In this document: in pieces, positions 1-51,445 of the stretch
Layout: each line of letters starts with the position of its first letter
How positions within the stretch are numbered: the stretch's first letter is position 1
DNA from: Bostrychus sinensis
Lineage: Eukaryota > Chordata > Actinopteri > Gobiiformes > Eleotridae
Reading direction: 5' to 3'
NCBI GenBank assembly: GCA_020698575.1
Contig: CM036239.1
Span: 45,845,763 to 45,909,762 of the forward strand
Length of the DNA: 64,000 nt
Notes under the pieces: generated by a model
What the model saw: the letters and a program-made list of their open reading frames with translations, nothing else
Database searches by the model: none
What the model was told of the DNA's origin: nothing
Translations under genes and position numbers: made by a program

Positions 1-369
1 TTAGCAATGGTAGTAGTAGCTTTATCAGTAGTTTCTAATTCGGTAAAGTTTATATTCAACACTTTTTAACTTCTACATAAGTAAAAATGTGCAGGGTACT
101 TGTACTTATCTCTGCTTACCTCTACTAAAATGATTTTACAGTAACGGTACTTTTTCTAAATATTCAAAGCGCCTTACATTGCATTATTCATTCACTTCTC
201 AGTCCATTGACACTGATCCTGTGGGTGCTTAAGGGCTAAAGCACCCACTGGAATGTGTGAGCACCCAGGGGAAAATTCTCTGATTGCACTTGGCTCAAAT
301 CAATGCCAAACTTGATTGAGCGCAGACAGTGAGCGTCTCTCAGGTCCTCTGTCACAGCACCGGTTAGTC

Positions 370-760
370 ACCTCAGTTATTAAGCCCACCAAACGCTCCG
401 ATGCACAGCAAAATATTCACTCTCATTATTCTCTATGAGACCACTCACACCGGGCGCAGGGTGGTACCACATGCTTCCTGAACTTCTGCAATAACAAAGA
501 CAGTTCTCTGCTTCTTGTGACACAAAGACACAACTGTATACACCAAGGGTTAGGGTTAGGGTCACTGTCACTCAGAGCACGGGGAAACTCCTTTCTGAAT
601 AACTTGCTAATAAAACAGCCCAGTCTCTCTTCACACAGCTGGAGCGACTTCTATCATTTTGTCTGTTTCTTAACCGATTGAATTCAAAAACATTTTAAAC
701 TCCATGTTGTTCATGTTTAAGTCTATTCAAGTGCCGAGACACTACATCACTACAATTAAG
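370..760. repeat. dispersed repeat, copy 1 (second copy at 31590-31990)
   Basis: This segment aligns over about 390 bp, same orientation, with 31590-31990. Shared blocks include TTCTCTATGAGA/TTTCTATGAGA, AGTTCTCTGCTTC/GGTTCTCTGCTCC, the CAGCC(T)CAGTCT stretch and GCAAGTGCCG-like ends. No coding potential and no clear terminal repeats were seen, so the class is unknown. Confidence 0.6.
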
Positions 761-1914
761 TTTATCTTATCTTAAAACCACAATAGCAACCAGCGTCTAA
801 GTTTGAGTACTTCTCCAACCTCTGTTTAAAACAAACTACATCTGTTAGACCTCCCAGTCCCTCGTGTTCTGTGGCCCCCATTTATCACTTGGACAAACTT
901 GTCTTAAACACAGCTGCAGCGGGCCTGCTTTGCATCCAAAAGTTTGGATATAGCAGATTTACAGTGTCACAGTAAACAATAAGTTATTATTAGTACTTTG
1001 TAGCTCCTTAGTTGATGCGCTTTTGCTTGTTCTAAAATGAGATCTTAGTAACCACCAAAAAATATTCCCAGTAAAATTCAAGACAGATTGTTTCTACAGT
1101 GTACTGACATTTCAGAGGAGTTGCCACAATTACAGCTTAGTTTTTATTGGCTCAGCATCTGAAGCCAGTAAATAAGGAAATGAAACAACCATTGTGTAAT
1201 ACTGAGAAACGACTGAACAGATGAATGGATTAATAATGCAAAAAGGCTGCTCTGTTTGCAGTCATGGAGTAATTTACCAAATCACATCATATTTCAAACT
1301 ACAATATGTTAAATATGGGCCTTCAAATGTGTAACTTTGAACCAGTCTTGCTCAAATTCTAGTACTCAATCTAAAGCAGCCCTCCGCCGAGGCTTTTTCC
1401 TGTCTCACAATGGTAAAGGTATAGTGCCAAGCCCTGGACTCACACCAGAGATCTAGTTTACAATGGGAGAATATCCACCAAAATTAAGGATTTGTTTCTT
1501 TACTGATCACTTGTGGCCTGAGCTAATATTCTCGGCCATATCTCACAATGGTACATGATTCTTAAAAAATCCTGGACCCAGACCAAAAACTTCTCACAGA
1601 TACTATTACTCCTGTCATCTGTATGGAAACCTCTTGCACTTTTGACCACCTCAAAAAATGTCATATCAGGTGTAATAGCTTTTTTTTGTTCTGCAGTGTG
1701 ACATACTTACAAGAAGTAAAATACAAAAAATATAAAATTATAAATTCAAATAAAAATCAGTAATGAGGTCACAAACAATTCATAATTTTAAGCGAAACTC
1801 AATTATTTTAACATCGTCACACATAGGACTTTTATCACTCTTCAGGACATTCACAAGAATTACTCTCAACTCAACTTTATAAAGCACTTTAAAAACAACA
1901 CAGTTGGTCAAAGT

Positions 1915-2565
1915 GCCGTATACAGCATAAAGAAATAAAAACAGGTGAATAGATAATAAATAAAACCGGTAAAAACAATGAAAGTCAACATCTCAAACTG
2001 AGGTAAAAGCCAAAAAGAAAAGGTGCGTTTTAAGAGAGGACTTAAAAACAGGAAGTGATTCAGCCTGCCTAAGGGGCAAGGGCAGCTCATTCCACAGTTT
2101 AGGAGCAAGAACTGAGAAAGAGCAGTCCCCTCTAAGCTTCCTCTTAGTTTTTGGGACAACTAACAAAGACTGATCTGCTGACCGTAGAAAGCATACAGGG
2201 GTGTAGGACTGAAGCAGGTTGGACAGATTCTGAGGGGAGAGACCATGGAGGCATTTAAAAACATAAAAGAATTTTAAAATCAACACAGAAACGAACTGGA
2301 AGACAGTGCAATGACTTTAAAATTGGAGTAATGTGTTCATGTTTTTTTATACCAGATAAAAGCTGAGCAGCAGTGTTTTGAACGATCTGCAGTCGGGCAA
2401 GTGACATCTGGCTGAGCCCAACATAAAGTGCATGGCAATAGTTTAAACGATTTTTTGATAAAAGCATGAATTAAAATCTGAAAGTGATGTCGAGAGAGGA
2501 CTGATTTGGCTTTGAGGAGCTGTTGCATCTGCAACAAACAAACAAAAAATAAGAACAAGAACAAG
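1915..2565 (-). mobile_element. LINE 3' fragment (L2/Rex-like reverse transcriptase C-terminus)
   Basis: On the minus strand two overlapping frames read the C-terminal tail typical of fish non-LTR elements. The first (2467-2255) has LARLQIVQNTAAQLLSG and HITPILKSLHCLPVRF. It continues in another frame (2286-1993) with the blocks SLLVVPKTKRK and APKLWNELPLPLR. One frameshift separates them, so this is a dead 5'-truncated insertion. The clade is inferred from these motifs only. Confidence 0.75.
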
Positions 2566-3072
2566 AATTAGGTCAGAATTTAATATTTTAGGAAATAGAG
2601 CTGTCACACTTCAGAACACCATTCATGCACATAGTCTCAGAAAAACTAAGGATTTTATCATTAGTAAAAATTCTTTTCACTCTCAGCTGGTGGTTTCATA
2701 TTGATTTTGTTTGTTGATTTTATTTTTTGCATTATGAGACATATACTCACATTACTTTGCATTTTCACAATTGCCTGTCTATATTTAACCAAATAACAAC
2801 AACCAGTTGTGTCTACTCCACAGAGACCATTTTTGAAAAAGTATTTTTTAAATACAGCATATTCTTTGTTTCACTCCCCCACAACACCCAGCGCTATCTT
2901 AGACCAGCACAATTTTTATTCCAAAAGGGAACAAAAAGTTAAATGGTTTCATATGTACACTTCCCAAGCAAAATAAAGCTGACACAGTTTGCAAGATATT
3001 CCTGAAACTAAATAGTATTCCCCTCTCATAAATCTCTGTGAGAACATGTAAACTGTTTTCTGTCCTTTGCAG

Positions 3073-3207
3073 GAGTACTTCCTGAAATCGGACATGCCCA
3101 CTGCTCTCATCAAAGACAATGACCCTCTGCCCTGCTGTGTGTCCAACTGTCCCAACTGTATCACCCCTGGGTCCGCCTTCATCACGTCTCGACGGCAGAT
3201 CAACTGT
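3073..3207 (+). CDS. fbh1: fbh1 penultimate coding exon
   Basis: Polypyrimidine acceptor TGTCCTTTGCAG ends at 3072 and the donor GTAAGAAC starts at 3208. The frame is open for 45 codons and holds the first part of the putative zinc-binding cysteine cluster. Confidence 0.85.
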
Positions 3208-4194
3208 GTAAGAACAAAAACACACATCATATACACAGAAAGGTTGAACATGAAAAATATAGGCATCATTTCTTCTGCTTCAATGCTTCAGTTACAGTGA
3301 ATTGCATTGGTAACATTAGAATAAGTCACACTTTTAAGAATTAATTATTAGTTAAAGATTAGTGAAGAAGTTTACACTACACCTGATTGACTTTTAATTT
3401 TGAGTCTGTAAAATGTCAGCTTCTCCCAGCACAAGACTCTGGAACCCCTCAACGTCTGTGACTGTATGACTTATTTTAAAAAGCAGCTGATACATTTTTA
3501 TTTAGGCAACATTTAGTTAGGTTTTATGCTTTGTTTGTTGTTTGTTTGTATGCTTTTATTCATATTGCTGCTGCACTTTGTAAAACACTTTGTAATCTTT
3601 ATCTGTGGGCAGTATTATTTAGCCCTTAGCTTCAGTACTTTGTGGAGAATCCTTTAACTTTAATAGCTTCTAAAAAACTTTTTTGATAAATACACTTCTA
3701 GTACCTCTCGACTGAAATCTAAGCCCATTCTTCACCTACAAAAGCCTCTAACTCAGTGATGTTTGATGGCCTCTGTGCTCCAACTGCCTTCTGTAAATCC
3801 CACTAAAGATCTGGAGACTGAGAAGGCCACATCAGGACGTGCCAGGATCTTCATGTCTTTTTGAAAAATATTCTGTTGGTTAAAATCTTTGGCAGAGTTA
3901 ATAAAATCATAATAAAATAATAAAACTGTAAATATTGGAGCAAATTTTGAGATGACCACTGCAGACATACACAACACTCATCATGACTTCCATATTGTGT
4001 TCTGATTCCTCCTTTTCTCTGTCTCTCCTCAGACCGATGGAGAATCCCGAGGCGGGCCCCTGTGTGAGCGCTGTGTCTGGGCTCGGAACGGCCCCATGGC
4101 ATTCCTTATGACGGATGACGTGCTGTCCATGGCTGAGATCCCAGAGCGGTTTCAGATCGCCAGGCACCACATTATGCTCCTGGCCCTATTCTGA
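3073..4194 (+). CDS. fbh1: F-box DNA helicase 1 (FBH1/FBXO18), last two coding exons
   Basis: Two + strand exons, 3073-3207 (45 codons, after TTTGCAG, before GTAAGA) and 4033-4194 (54 codons including TGA, after CTCCTCAG), join in phase 0 and give the C-terminal 98 residues. The peptide carries a CCVSNCPNC cluster and, in the last exon, CERC, forming a probable Cys zinc site, then GPMAFLM and a hydrophobic end MLLALF. This matches the C-terminus I recall for vertebrate FBH1, including the order Cys pair, RxGP(L/M)AFL and a terminal L-F. FBH1 is an SF1 (UvrD-type) 3'-5' helicase that also acts in an SCF ubiquitin ligase and removes RAD51 from DNA in the nucleus. The F-box and helicase domains lie outside the window. 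The convergent neighbour il15ra fits the vertebrate gene order. A polyadenylation signal follows at 4392. Confidence 0.85.
3415..3610 (+). mobile_element. LINE 3' end fragment in the last fbh1 intron
   Basis: The + strand reads RLWNPLN followed by FKKQLIHFYLGN, the extreme C-terminus of L2-like fish LINEs, then a 3' untranslated part ending in CACTTTGTAAAACACTTTGTAA, which resembles the CTTTGTAAAGCACTTTG ending of that group. It is heavily truncated at 5'. Confidence 0.55.
3620..3905 (-). mobile_element. Tc1/mariner-like remnant in the last fbh1 intron
   Basis: The stretch with CTTCAGTACTTTGTGGAGAA, CTGGAGACTGAGAAGGCC and ACATCAGGACGTG corresponds to the conserved interior of fish Tc1-like transposons as I know them, read on the minus strand. 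Only part of the element is visible and no terminal repeats were found. Confidence 0.55.
4033..4194 (+). CDS. fbh1: fbh1 terminal coding exon
   Basis: The acceptor CTCTCCTCAG ends at 4032 and TGA is at 4192-4194. It encodes the CERC pair and the conserved C-terminal hydrophobic residues. Confidence 0.85.
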   Translation, partial: TDGESRGGPLCERCVWARNGPMAFLMTDDVLSMAEIPERFQIARHHIMLLALF

Positions 4195-4391
4195 GCTAAA
4201 CACATTCCTATAAAACACATAAATATTTTTAATTTTCTGGTTGTGTATATATTTTTTATACATTTTTTGTGTTTAAAAGACAATGCCTGCTGGTGTGCCA
4301 TAAGCAGGAAACTGAAGTTTTCTAAAGGTTTGGTGTTATTTGACCATAGTGTGCATTTTGTTGCATGCAAAGGTTTGTCTGTAAGCACATT

Positions 4392-4397
4392 AATAAA
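4392..4397 (+). terminator. fbh1: fbh1 polyadenylation signal (AATAAA)
   Basis: This is the first canonical AATAAA after the fbh1 stop, giving a 3' UTR of about 200-220 nt. It is followed by an A/T-rich stretch. Confidence 0.6.
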
Positions 4398-4649
4398 AAA
4401 AAGGGAAAACTATTCACTTAAAATATATGTGAATTTTTAATGTTTTTTTTTTCTTTAAATGTGTCATAAGAATTTAGAATAGTTTCAGACAGATAAAACG
4501 TTGACAAGAAGATATAATAAATAATTAATGAATAATTACTTGTAATACAAGTACAATAATTACCCTGATGGTGTCCAGTCTCCTCCACAGTCTGGGCTGA
4601 GATGTCACGGTACAGTCCTCAGTCTGTGCCCCTCTCTGATGTAATACTT

Positions 4650-4946
4650 TCAGTCACTCACATCCCTGAAGCAGCCTTTAATTTCCACAGACAGCAGCTG
4701 GGTGAATTTGCTGGCAGCTGTCTTACAAATTTTCCGATAGGTCAGGGCAGTCCCAAGGCTGAGCAATAGGAACCCCGCTAAAAATCCAATTATGAATAAA
4801 TCTTCCACATCGTCCACGGGCAGGGCTTCCAGGCACACGACCTGCCACCTGTTCCAGGCGTCCCGTGCATGGCCCGCAGCAAAAGTCCCGTCCGGGCAGG
4901 CAGGTTCCCCCAGTGCACCTTTTCTTAACGAAAAAAATCTTGTCAA
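4650..4946 (-). pseudogene. unrecognised exon-like ORF with a transmembrane segment
   Basis: A 98-codon minus-strand frame reads a short cysteine-containing stretch (ACPDGTFAAGHARDAW, then VVCLEALP), an acidic linker, a 20-residue hydrophobic segment (FIIGFLAGFLLLSLGTALTY) and a basic juxtamembrane stretch. This is the layout of the end of a type I receptor ectodomain, membrane span and start of a tail. CPxGTF is seen in TNF-receptor-type cysteine-rich domains, which makes a TNFR-superfamily fragment conceivable. A good donor (GGGAT|GTGAGT) sits near 4656, but I see no clear upstream acceptor or partner exons. The local CpG/GC content is higher than in its flanks. It could be a lone exon, a pseudogene or chance; the family call is weak. 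Confidence 0.25.
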
Positions 4947-4949
4947 TAG

Positions 4950-6783
4950 CGCTGAGTGACCAATTAATCAATTTCATTTCGAGTATTTTCAGGAGCACAG
5001 CAAAGCAGGGGGTCAAAAGAAAATTTTGACAAGACAAAAAAAAGGAGCAAGCGCTAGACAGAGCGGGAGCAGAGAGAAGACATGTCTGCACTGTACAGAA
5101 GCAGGAATAGTAATTTATCTATCTGTTATTGTCATGTTGCTAATAGCCATGCTAAATTGCCATTTTATTCTCTGTCCATTCTGTAACCACCTAATCCAAG
5201 TGTTGTCTGCAAAGTCAATGTATCATCCACCAAAAGAAGATGTTTTCCATTTCTAAGCAAAGCATAATATAGGACCTTTAATGTCATGTATTAGTATTCA
5301 TTGGTGAACTGGCACCGGTTTTAGCCACACTTTAACCAGCTGAAGTAAAAGGTAGCAAAAAGAATAAAGACTCTAAATGTATCTAGGTTTATCTTAAAGT
5401 AGATTTTCTATTCCCTGCGTAACTTTGTTTTCAGGCACTCCACAAGTTATACACCAGTTTAATGTTTTACACATTAGACTCTCTCTGCGCCTTCTGCCAA
5501 ACATCTGCTAGAGATCAGGCTTCACTTACTCCACACATTACCAAGAAACATTTATTGCTAATTAGCTACCAGTAAGGCATTAATATTTTTTCCTTTCAAA
5601 TAAATTGACAAGAAAGTGTTAGTGGTATGTTACTGTAAAAAGTACTGTGACAGACCCACATTGAACCGCATTTTGCTTTCAGTTAATATTGTGAGTCTAA
5701 ACATCTGCTCCCAAACAGTCTTTCTCAACAAGTTTGTGTCCTAGTTGTGAGCAGATTGCATAACTTGGACTCCTCTCTTTGGGTTGTCCCCCATTTCTTT
5801 CAGCATTAATCAGTTTTTGTCATATAACTATCGACTTAAATAACAAAACTGTGAGAAAATACTAACAAGACGGCATGTAAATAGCTGTTATTTAAAAGTG
5901 GATCATCAGCCATATAAAGGAGCACTGAATTGTCATTTCTTCCTGTTCAGAGAGAACAATCCGCTGGAAGAGAAGCACACTTAACATTTCTTTATTGAAC
6001 ATGACATTACAACTTGGGGAATCTTAAATTATTTCTAAATTCCTGCAGTAAACTATGCCTCACTGGGTTGATGCACAGACCGCAGTGTTCCTTCAGGGCT
6101 ACCAAAAACGTGTGAGCTATTTTTTTTGTTTTGTTTTTGCATTTCTGCCGAAAAAAGACAACAAATGAATAATCTTTAACAAAAAGTTCCTTAATTTAAA
6201 CATAAAAACATCTTCATGGCTGTACACATGAAGCCACTTCAGCTTTTGCAAAGGTCCAAACAGGAAGTAGATCAGTACAGTGAGGTTACTCTTTCAGGGG
6301 TCCCTACAATGAATCTTCTACCGCCATTTCACATTATCCTCTTCCCTCACGCAAACTAACTTCATGACCTCGTCCAAAAATCTCCTGTTTGGTCTTCCTC
6401 TGGGCCAGTAGTTCTCAAACTAACTGTGGTATGTATACTTCTTCTGGTGGTATTTAGGAATCTTTTGCAGTTCAATTTAATTTCAGCCTTGCTTTAGTTG
6501 GGATGCTGGGTCATAAAATGCCCAACATTGAGTTACATTTATCGCTCAACCTTGCTCGCATCCAACTGCAAGAGATCTCAAGCTACGTTCCATGTCGAGT
6601 TTAAAAAAAAAAAAAAAAAAAGGAGCAGCAGGAGAGAGAATCCAGCGCAGACAAGGTTTTCTGCATGACCCAACAAATGGAGCTCCTGTCCAGTCCCCAC
6701 AAAAGGCCCCAAATTCAAAACATTCAGCATTCTTCCAGAAAGGGGCGACTCATGTTTCTTAAGTAAATGTACTAGATATTAGA
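4950..6783. other. intergenic sequence, only repeat traces
   Basis: No gene is seen. The stretch GCATAATATAGGACCTTTAA at 5261-5280 looks like one end of a TTAA-flanked MITE whose other end I cannot place. At about 6405-6470 a phrase AGTTCTCAAACTAACTGTGG resembles the end of a hAT-type MITE also seen at 36030. An A-rich tract lies at 6602-6620. Confidence 0.4.
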
Positions 6784-6964
6784 CAGTGGTGGAAGAAGTA
6801 CTCAATTTCTTTACTTAAGTAAAAGTACAGATAAAGGAGCAAACATTTACTCAAGTAAAAGTAAATGTACCCCTTGTAAATTTACTCAAGTAAAGTACAG
6901 ATACATGGAAACTGTACTTAAGTAAAGTAACTGGGTACTTTTACTTTGTTACATTCAACCACTG
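6784..6964. mobile_element. hAT-type MITE, 181 bp, with 8-bp target duplication
   Basis: The element starts CAGTGGTGGAAGAAGTACTC and ends CAACCACTG, and is flanked by the direct repeat ATATTAGA at 6776-6783 and 6965-6972. The 8-bp duplication and CAGTGG termini are hAT hallmarks. The interior repeats TTTACT(C/T)AAGTAAA. It has no coding capacity. Confidence 0.85.
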
Positions 6965-7499
6965 ATATTAGACCACCCAAGCTGTACTAATGCCAACCCC
7001 TGCAGGTGTTATGGACACCAGCAGCTTGACCTTATGAGACCTCAGGTTCATCAGGGCCATGGAATACTCCAGTACACAATATAATGAACCATACCCAGCT
7101 TGGTATGTGCCCCACTACATTTACACTGACACTGATCATTAACATGTTATCATACGCACTAAACTGTATTCTTTAATGGCAGAGGCAATAAACAACTCAT
7201 TGTAGCCCAGTGTGTTTCCTTCAGTTACACTGCCACATTTTTTTCTCAGAGATTGCATGATGATGAACATATAGCATTACATTATCATATGACAAACACT
7301 CACTGCACTGAAATTAGTTTTTTTTTTTTTACTATAATGAATATTTAAGGCTTGATTATGTGCATAACCAGCAGACTGTGAATAACATACAGTACATAGA
7401 TTACTCAAAGCTTGACAGTACCTAATTCTTAGCATAAAAGCAAATGAAAAGTAACCCTTGATGTTACCTTACAATGGCCAAAAGTAACATTTATACAGC

Positions 7500-7750
7500 G
7501 TTTTTAACTCTTTAATCCCTGTTTAGCCCTGGTTTACCCCTAGTTTCATCCTGGATTATTCCTGGATTAATCCTAGTATTGTCCCAGTTTAGACCTGGTT
7601 TAGTTCTGGGTTTATACTGCATTTGTGCATTTTTAGACCTGGTGTAATCCTGGTTCTATCCTGTAATGATTAAGAACTGGTTTAGCTTTAATTTAGTCCT
7701 GGTTCTTGACCTAATTTAAAATGATTTAGATGTTGTTTAGTCTCTGTTTA
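7500..7750 (-). repeat. degenerate 11-bp minisatellite (TTTAG-CCTGG type)
   Basis: Loose tandem copies of a unit like GGTTTAGACCT (complement AGGTCTAAACC) with many substitutions. The same unit forms the large array at 38117-38800 and smaller ones at 28300-28500 and 36150-36230. Confidence 0.6.
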
Positions 7751-8449
7751 GAGTGCTTTAGGTCATTTCCGCCTATTACAGCTGGTACTTGACAGCTGGC
7801 CAAATATTTTCTGTGATGTTTGGAGTGAAAATCATCATCCAGCAACCCATTCACTATTCACTATCCCTCCTCTGTACATCTCAGTCTGGATACATCTAGT
7901 ACATCTAGTCCTAATCTTATCCATAATATATAGAGGTTATTGTATAGTAAATAGTATTTGAGAGGCGAATCTTTAAATTTTAGACATAGAAAGTAAAATA
8001 AAGTTACTTTCTTTGCACAACTCGCATAACATTTCTGTAGCCAAAGGGAGTGAATAGTCATAATCAGTAATACATACTTTAGTGAGTGGGAGGGAAAAAG
8101 AACATGTAATCCTTTTCCGAAGAAACCCCTGGAAACAAACAGTGAACCCTTCTTCCAGGAAAGCACCTCCACAGCAGTAACTTTTTAATGTACCATTACT
8201 GAATTGACCATGAGGTAGCAGTAGATGTTTGTTCAGCTTGTCCCTACAGGGCTACCATAATTGGTCACATTTTGTAGAAAAGAGGGATCAGAGGGGTTGT
8301 GTAATGGCACCACTAAATATCCCCACAAGCACCTTTAAAACTCACTTTTACTTTTACTTTACAAATTGCTTTCTGGGTACATTTAAAATTATTTAACTTT
8401 ATACTTATGGGAAAAGTTGAAGTCTCCATATCTATTTCAAAGTGGATTA

Positions 8450-8658
8450 TTAAAGGGGCTATATTATGCAAAATGTACTTTTTCGAGCTTTCTACCATGT
8501 TGTTCCCTCATCCAAAACATACCTGGAGTTGTGTTTTGTCTGATTCATGGCTGCTTAAGTAATCCTGTATTCTCTGGCGCTGCCTTTTGCTGAGCTCCAA
8601 ATGGCTCAATAAGATTTGTTTAAAAATATAAAAAAAAAGCATAATGCAACCCCTTTAA
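8450..8658. mobile_element. piggyBac-like MITE with TTAA ends
   Basis: The left end TTAAAGGGGCTATATTATGC is matched by the right end CATAATGCAACCCCTTTAA read in reverse, giving imperfect inverted repeats. Both ends carry TTAA, the piggyBac target. The 209-bp length without an ORF indicates a non-autonomous element. Confidence 0.7.
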
Positions 8659-8724
8659 GGTCATACTGCTCAACACAAACAAAGCAAGAAATGAACAATC
8701 TTTGTATTTACTGATTCCATGCAT

Positions 8725-8730
8725 TTTATT
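8725..8730 (-). terminator. il15ra: candidate il15ra polyadenylation signal
   Basis: AATAAA on the minus strand (TTTATT on +), about 425 nt beyond the il15ra stop codon. It is the most suitable signal I saw; an alternative site is possible. Confidence 0.45.
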
Positions 8731-9154
8731 ATAGTTTAAATCCTATGGCATTATGAGAAAGCTACAATCATGCTGCTTTAGCTTGTAGCCTTGTAATTAC
8801 ATCACTTTGCTTAATTATGTTGTTATTCAATTCAGTTCAAATAACTTGAGGGTGGGGGTGGGCAATACTATACCAGAAAACAGAAAACAATGACTCAAGA
8901 TACTAAATGTATGGTCGCACATATTACATAAATATACAGATTTTTTTGGTAACTTACGATCATTGAGCAACTGTTTACAGATTCCAAATTGCCACTGATG
9001 TTTAAAGTGTCTTATTCTAAAGTGTGAGGATTTTTTGTTGCAAAGTTGATGCAAAGTTAAAGCAAAACAACACAAAAGCATTATATACAGTATACAGGTT
9101 TCTTAGAGTCTTTACTCCAATACTGTATACAGTTTTTTGTATATATTTTGTGCT

Positions 9155-49013
<39,859 letters not shown>

Positions 49014-49127
49014 TTGACTTCTGTGTGGAGTAGAGTTAAACCACTGCTGCCTCCCAAGTCTTGTGTTGTGGAAACCATTCTGGCCCCGTGGAGTCCGCCT
49101 TCTGTATCACCATTGACATAATCACGC

Positions 49128-49216
49128 ACTTTCACTTTCACTCCCACTGACCTCTCCGTAAATGGTAAACGCCACAATTCCTATATAGTCGACCAAAGGC
49201 GGGTAGCGGTCACGTG
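49128..49216 (-). promoter_or_regulatory. il15ra: il15ra promoter: ISRE/IRF-like element, TATA-like box, E-box
   Basis: On the minus strand AGTGAAAGTGAAAGT (49142-49128) fits the GAAANNGAAA interferon-response/IRF pattern, about 115 bp before the ATG. CTATATAG at 49181-49188 is TATA-like and CACGTG at 49211-49216 is an E-box. If the TATA box is used, transcription would start near 49155 and the ISRE-like site would lie at or just downstream of it. Mammalian IL15RA is interferon/IRF1-inducible, which makes the motif meaningful, but function here is inferred. Confidence 0.55.
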
Positions 49217-50349
49217 GTTTCATATAAACGCAATGTTTTGTGTGTGTGTTTTTTTACTTTAAAACACACAATACAGTTGTCCATTTGTCATCTTGCACTG
49301 ATTCGTGACAATAAAATAATTTTCAATTTGTTTTGTTTTTTCCCAGGAATTTATTAGCGCGATGAGTCTTCCAAAACGCTAGACGGCGCACGTTAAGTCT
49401 CCCTATAGTTCTCCGCACTAGCGTGTTGTGGGTAGAGCTAGAATGCAACACTAGAGTGGCCACTCTAATGGTTAACTCTAGTCTCTGACTTAGGTACTGC
49501 CGCCATATTATGACTGTAACCAGTCCACCAAGTGCTATGTAAACAAATAGGGAGCTGCACTTGCTTTCACGATATTCTCCTAATTTAGTTTGTTAATTTC
49601 ACAACTTTTTTTGTATTTGTGCTTGATCTAATGTCTGGTCTTACTTAATGTACTTGCTTCTGCACAGAGACATTTTGGACGATGCTCACTTTACAACTTG
49701 GTATAATGGGACATTTTAAATCATAGTCATTATTCTCTTATACTTGGTGCAATGGTCATCTGTTCTAATACCTTTACAAATACAAACATACAGTGGTTCT
49801 GGATTAAAGCAGAGCCCACTGCAATATTATTAATGTTAATATTTATTTTTGTATTTCAGCAAAATAAATAAATAATAATATTAATAATAATAATAAAATA
49901 AATAAATAAAATAAAAACGTACTGACTGAGACTGCCAGACTTATTACAAGTTAAAAACTATTGCTGTTTCTCAATTTCCAATTTTCTTTTTTAAAGTTAC
50001 ATCTCTGGATGTTGCTTACCAAGAAAGATGTACACAGTGACATAAAATACATTCTGAATAGTTTTATTGCTCATGGTAAGTTTTATATTCACAAATGCAA
50101 ATGGTAAAAAAAAAAAAATCCATGAATGAAAAAATGTATCATAGAAATGAACCGATACATTATCCTTATTAATGGGCTAGAAAACAGAAAAGCGATCAAA
50201 ACGTCAGATATGATTATGAGCATGCTGAACATACCTCTTTGTTTTAATTATTCATGATTTATGAACTGTACCCCTTTTTGATTGTTTATTTATTGATTTA
50301 TTTTTTATGATGTTGGCTCATAATTTTGTATGGTCTTTATTTTTATTTA
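49217..50349. other. il15ra upstream region
   Basis: CpG-containing sequence at 49360-49520, including GCCGCCATATT (YY1-like on the minus strand), then AT-rich DNA. 50301-50354 shares a 40-bp phrase (TTGGCTCATAATTTTGTATG...) with the right flank of the LTR element. Confidence 0.5.
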
Positions 50350-50354
50350 TGTAT

Positions 50355-50813
50355 TGTAGCTTCCAGTCGAATTGAGAAGGCCAGAACTGATGGTTAAATG
50401 ACGTTTTATTGAAGCCGTCCATGGTCATAAACCAACGTAAGAGCTGGGCAAACACAAAATAATAATTAATTTCCCCTAACTCATACATTAGCATAACTCT
50501 TTACTCTTTAGCCTAACCACAATAACATTACATCAAATATGTATATTAAGTCACTCCAGGATATTCTTAAAACATAAGTATGTTAACCAACCTTGTTCTC
50601 CTATCGACTGTCGCCAAATTGATTAGTCTTTCTTAACTTTTTTCCGTTCATTACCGTTGCTTTTTGCTACGTCTTTGCGTATATTCAAGTATACTTTAAT
50701 GTACACACGCTTAAGCTCTTTTCACAATAAGACTTCCGCTTACAAAGGAAGCCACCAAAATAAAAGCATTACCCTTATGAATTAGAGTTAACTTGACTTC
50801 GTTGTCCTTTACA
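50355..50813 (-). repeat. BEL/Pao 3' LTR
   Basis: 459 bp. It is preceded, in element orientation, by a purine tract (TTTGGAGGGAG at 50824-50814) that is a good polypurine primer site. Its three differences from the other LTR lie near 50569, 50631 and 50722. Confidence 0.95.
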
Positions 50814-50974
50814 CTCCCTCCAAATTATTTGTTCATACACATAAACCTAAAACACAAATAATTTCTTCACATGAAATAACCATTCTTAAGAAAACATTAA
50901 CTTGTAAACATACTATAACTCTGTAACTTACATTACATACATAACATTTTAGTGCATTTTTATAGTTTTTCACT

Positions 50975-51445
50975 TTACATTGCACAATCTTCTAATAGCA
51001 GAACTAACTTATGAACTGGACGTTCTACAACAGTTGTTTTATGCAAACGTTCACCCTTTTTGTTTAGATTTCTGTCTGCAAAAACTATTTTGACTCTTCT
51101 GACAAGTCCATCTTTATCTGTGACAGTTTGTGAGACTCTTCCAAGTCTCCAATGGGATCGCTGTTGAATTTCATCTTTGTCCATCACTATGTCACCTACT
51201 TGCATATTTCTTTTAGGCATGTGCCATCTCTGTCTGACCATGATGTTATGAAGGTACTCCTTCTTCCATCGGCTCCAAAACTGTTCAGACAAATACTGTA
51301 CTTGGCGCCATCTTTTATGTGCATATAGATCCTCCCTAACAAATTGTCCTGGGGGAGGTAGTGCTGTAGAAGTCTTCATAGTGACAAGGTGATTTGGAGT
51401 TAGTGGCTCCAAACTGTTTGGGTCGTTTAGATCAGTGGTTCTCAA
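50975..51445 (-). pseudogene. BEL/Pao integrase C-terminal region
   Basis: Reads LEPLTPNHLVTMKTSTALPP, FVREDLYAHKRWRQVQYL, FWSRWKKEYL and GDIVMDKDE, the conserved C-terminal segment of BEL integrases, ending at TGA 50975. It is continuous with 54349-54229 once the hAT insertion and one target repeat are removed. Confidence 0.88.

Larger units (their letters stand above)
1..3072. other. upstream fbh1 intron or intergenic sequence, no exon recognised
   Basis: The remaining fbh1 exons (F-box and helicase core) should lie on the + strand to the left, but I recognise none here, so the intron before 3073 is probably longer than 3 kb. The stretch holds a dispersed repeat at 370-760 and a LINE remnant at 1915-2565. 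At about 1400-1460 and 1540-1590 there are two similar phrases built around TCTCACAATGGTA followed by CCTGGAC, which look like pieces of an old interspersed repeat. Short ORFs here have no recognisable content. Confidence 0.5.
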
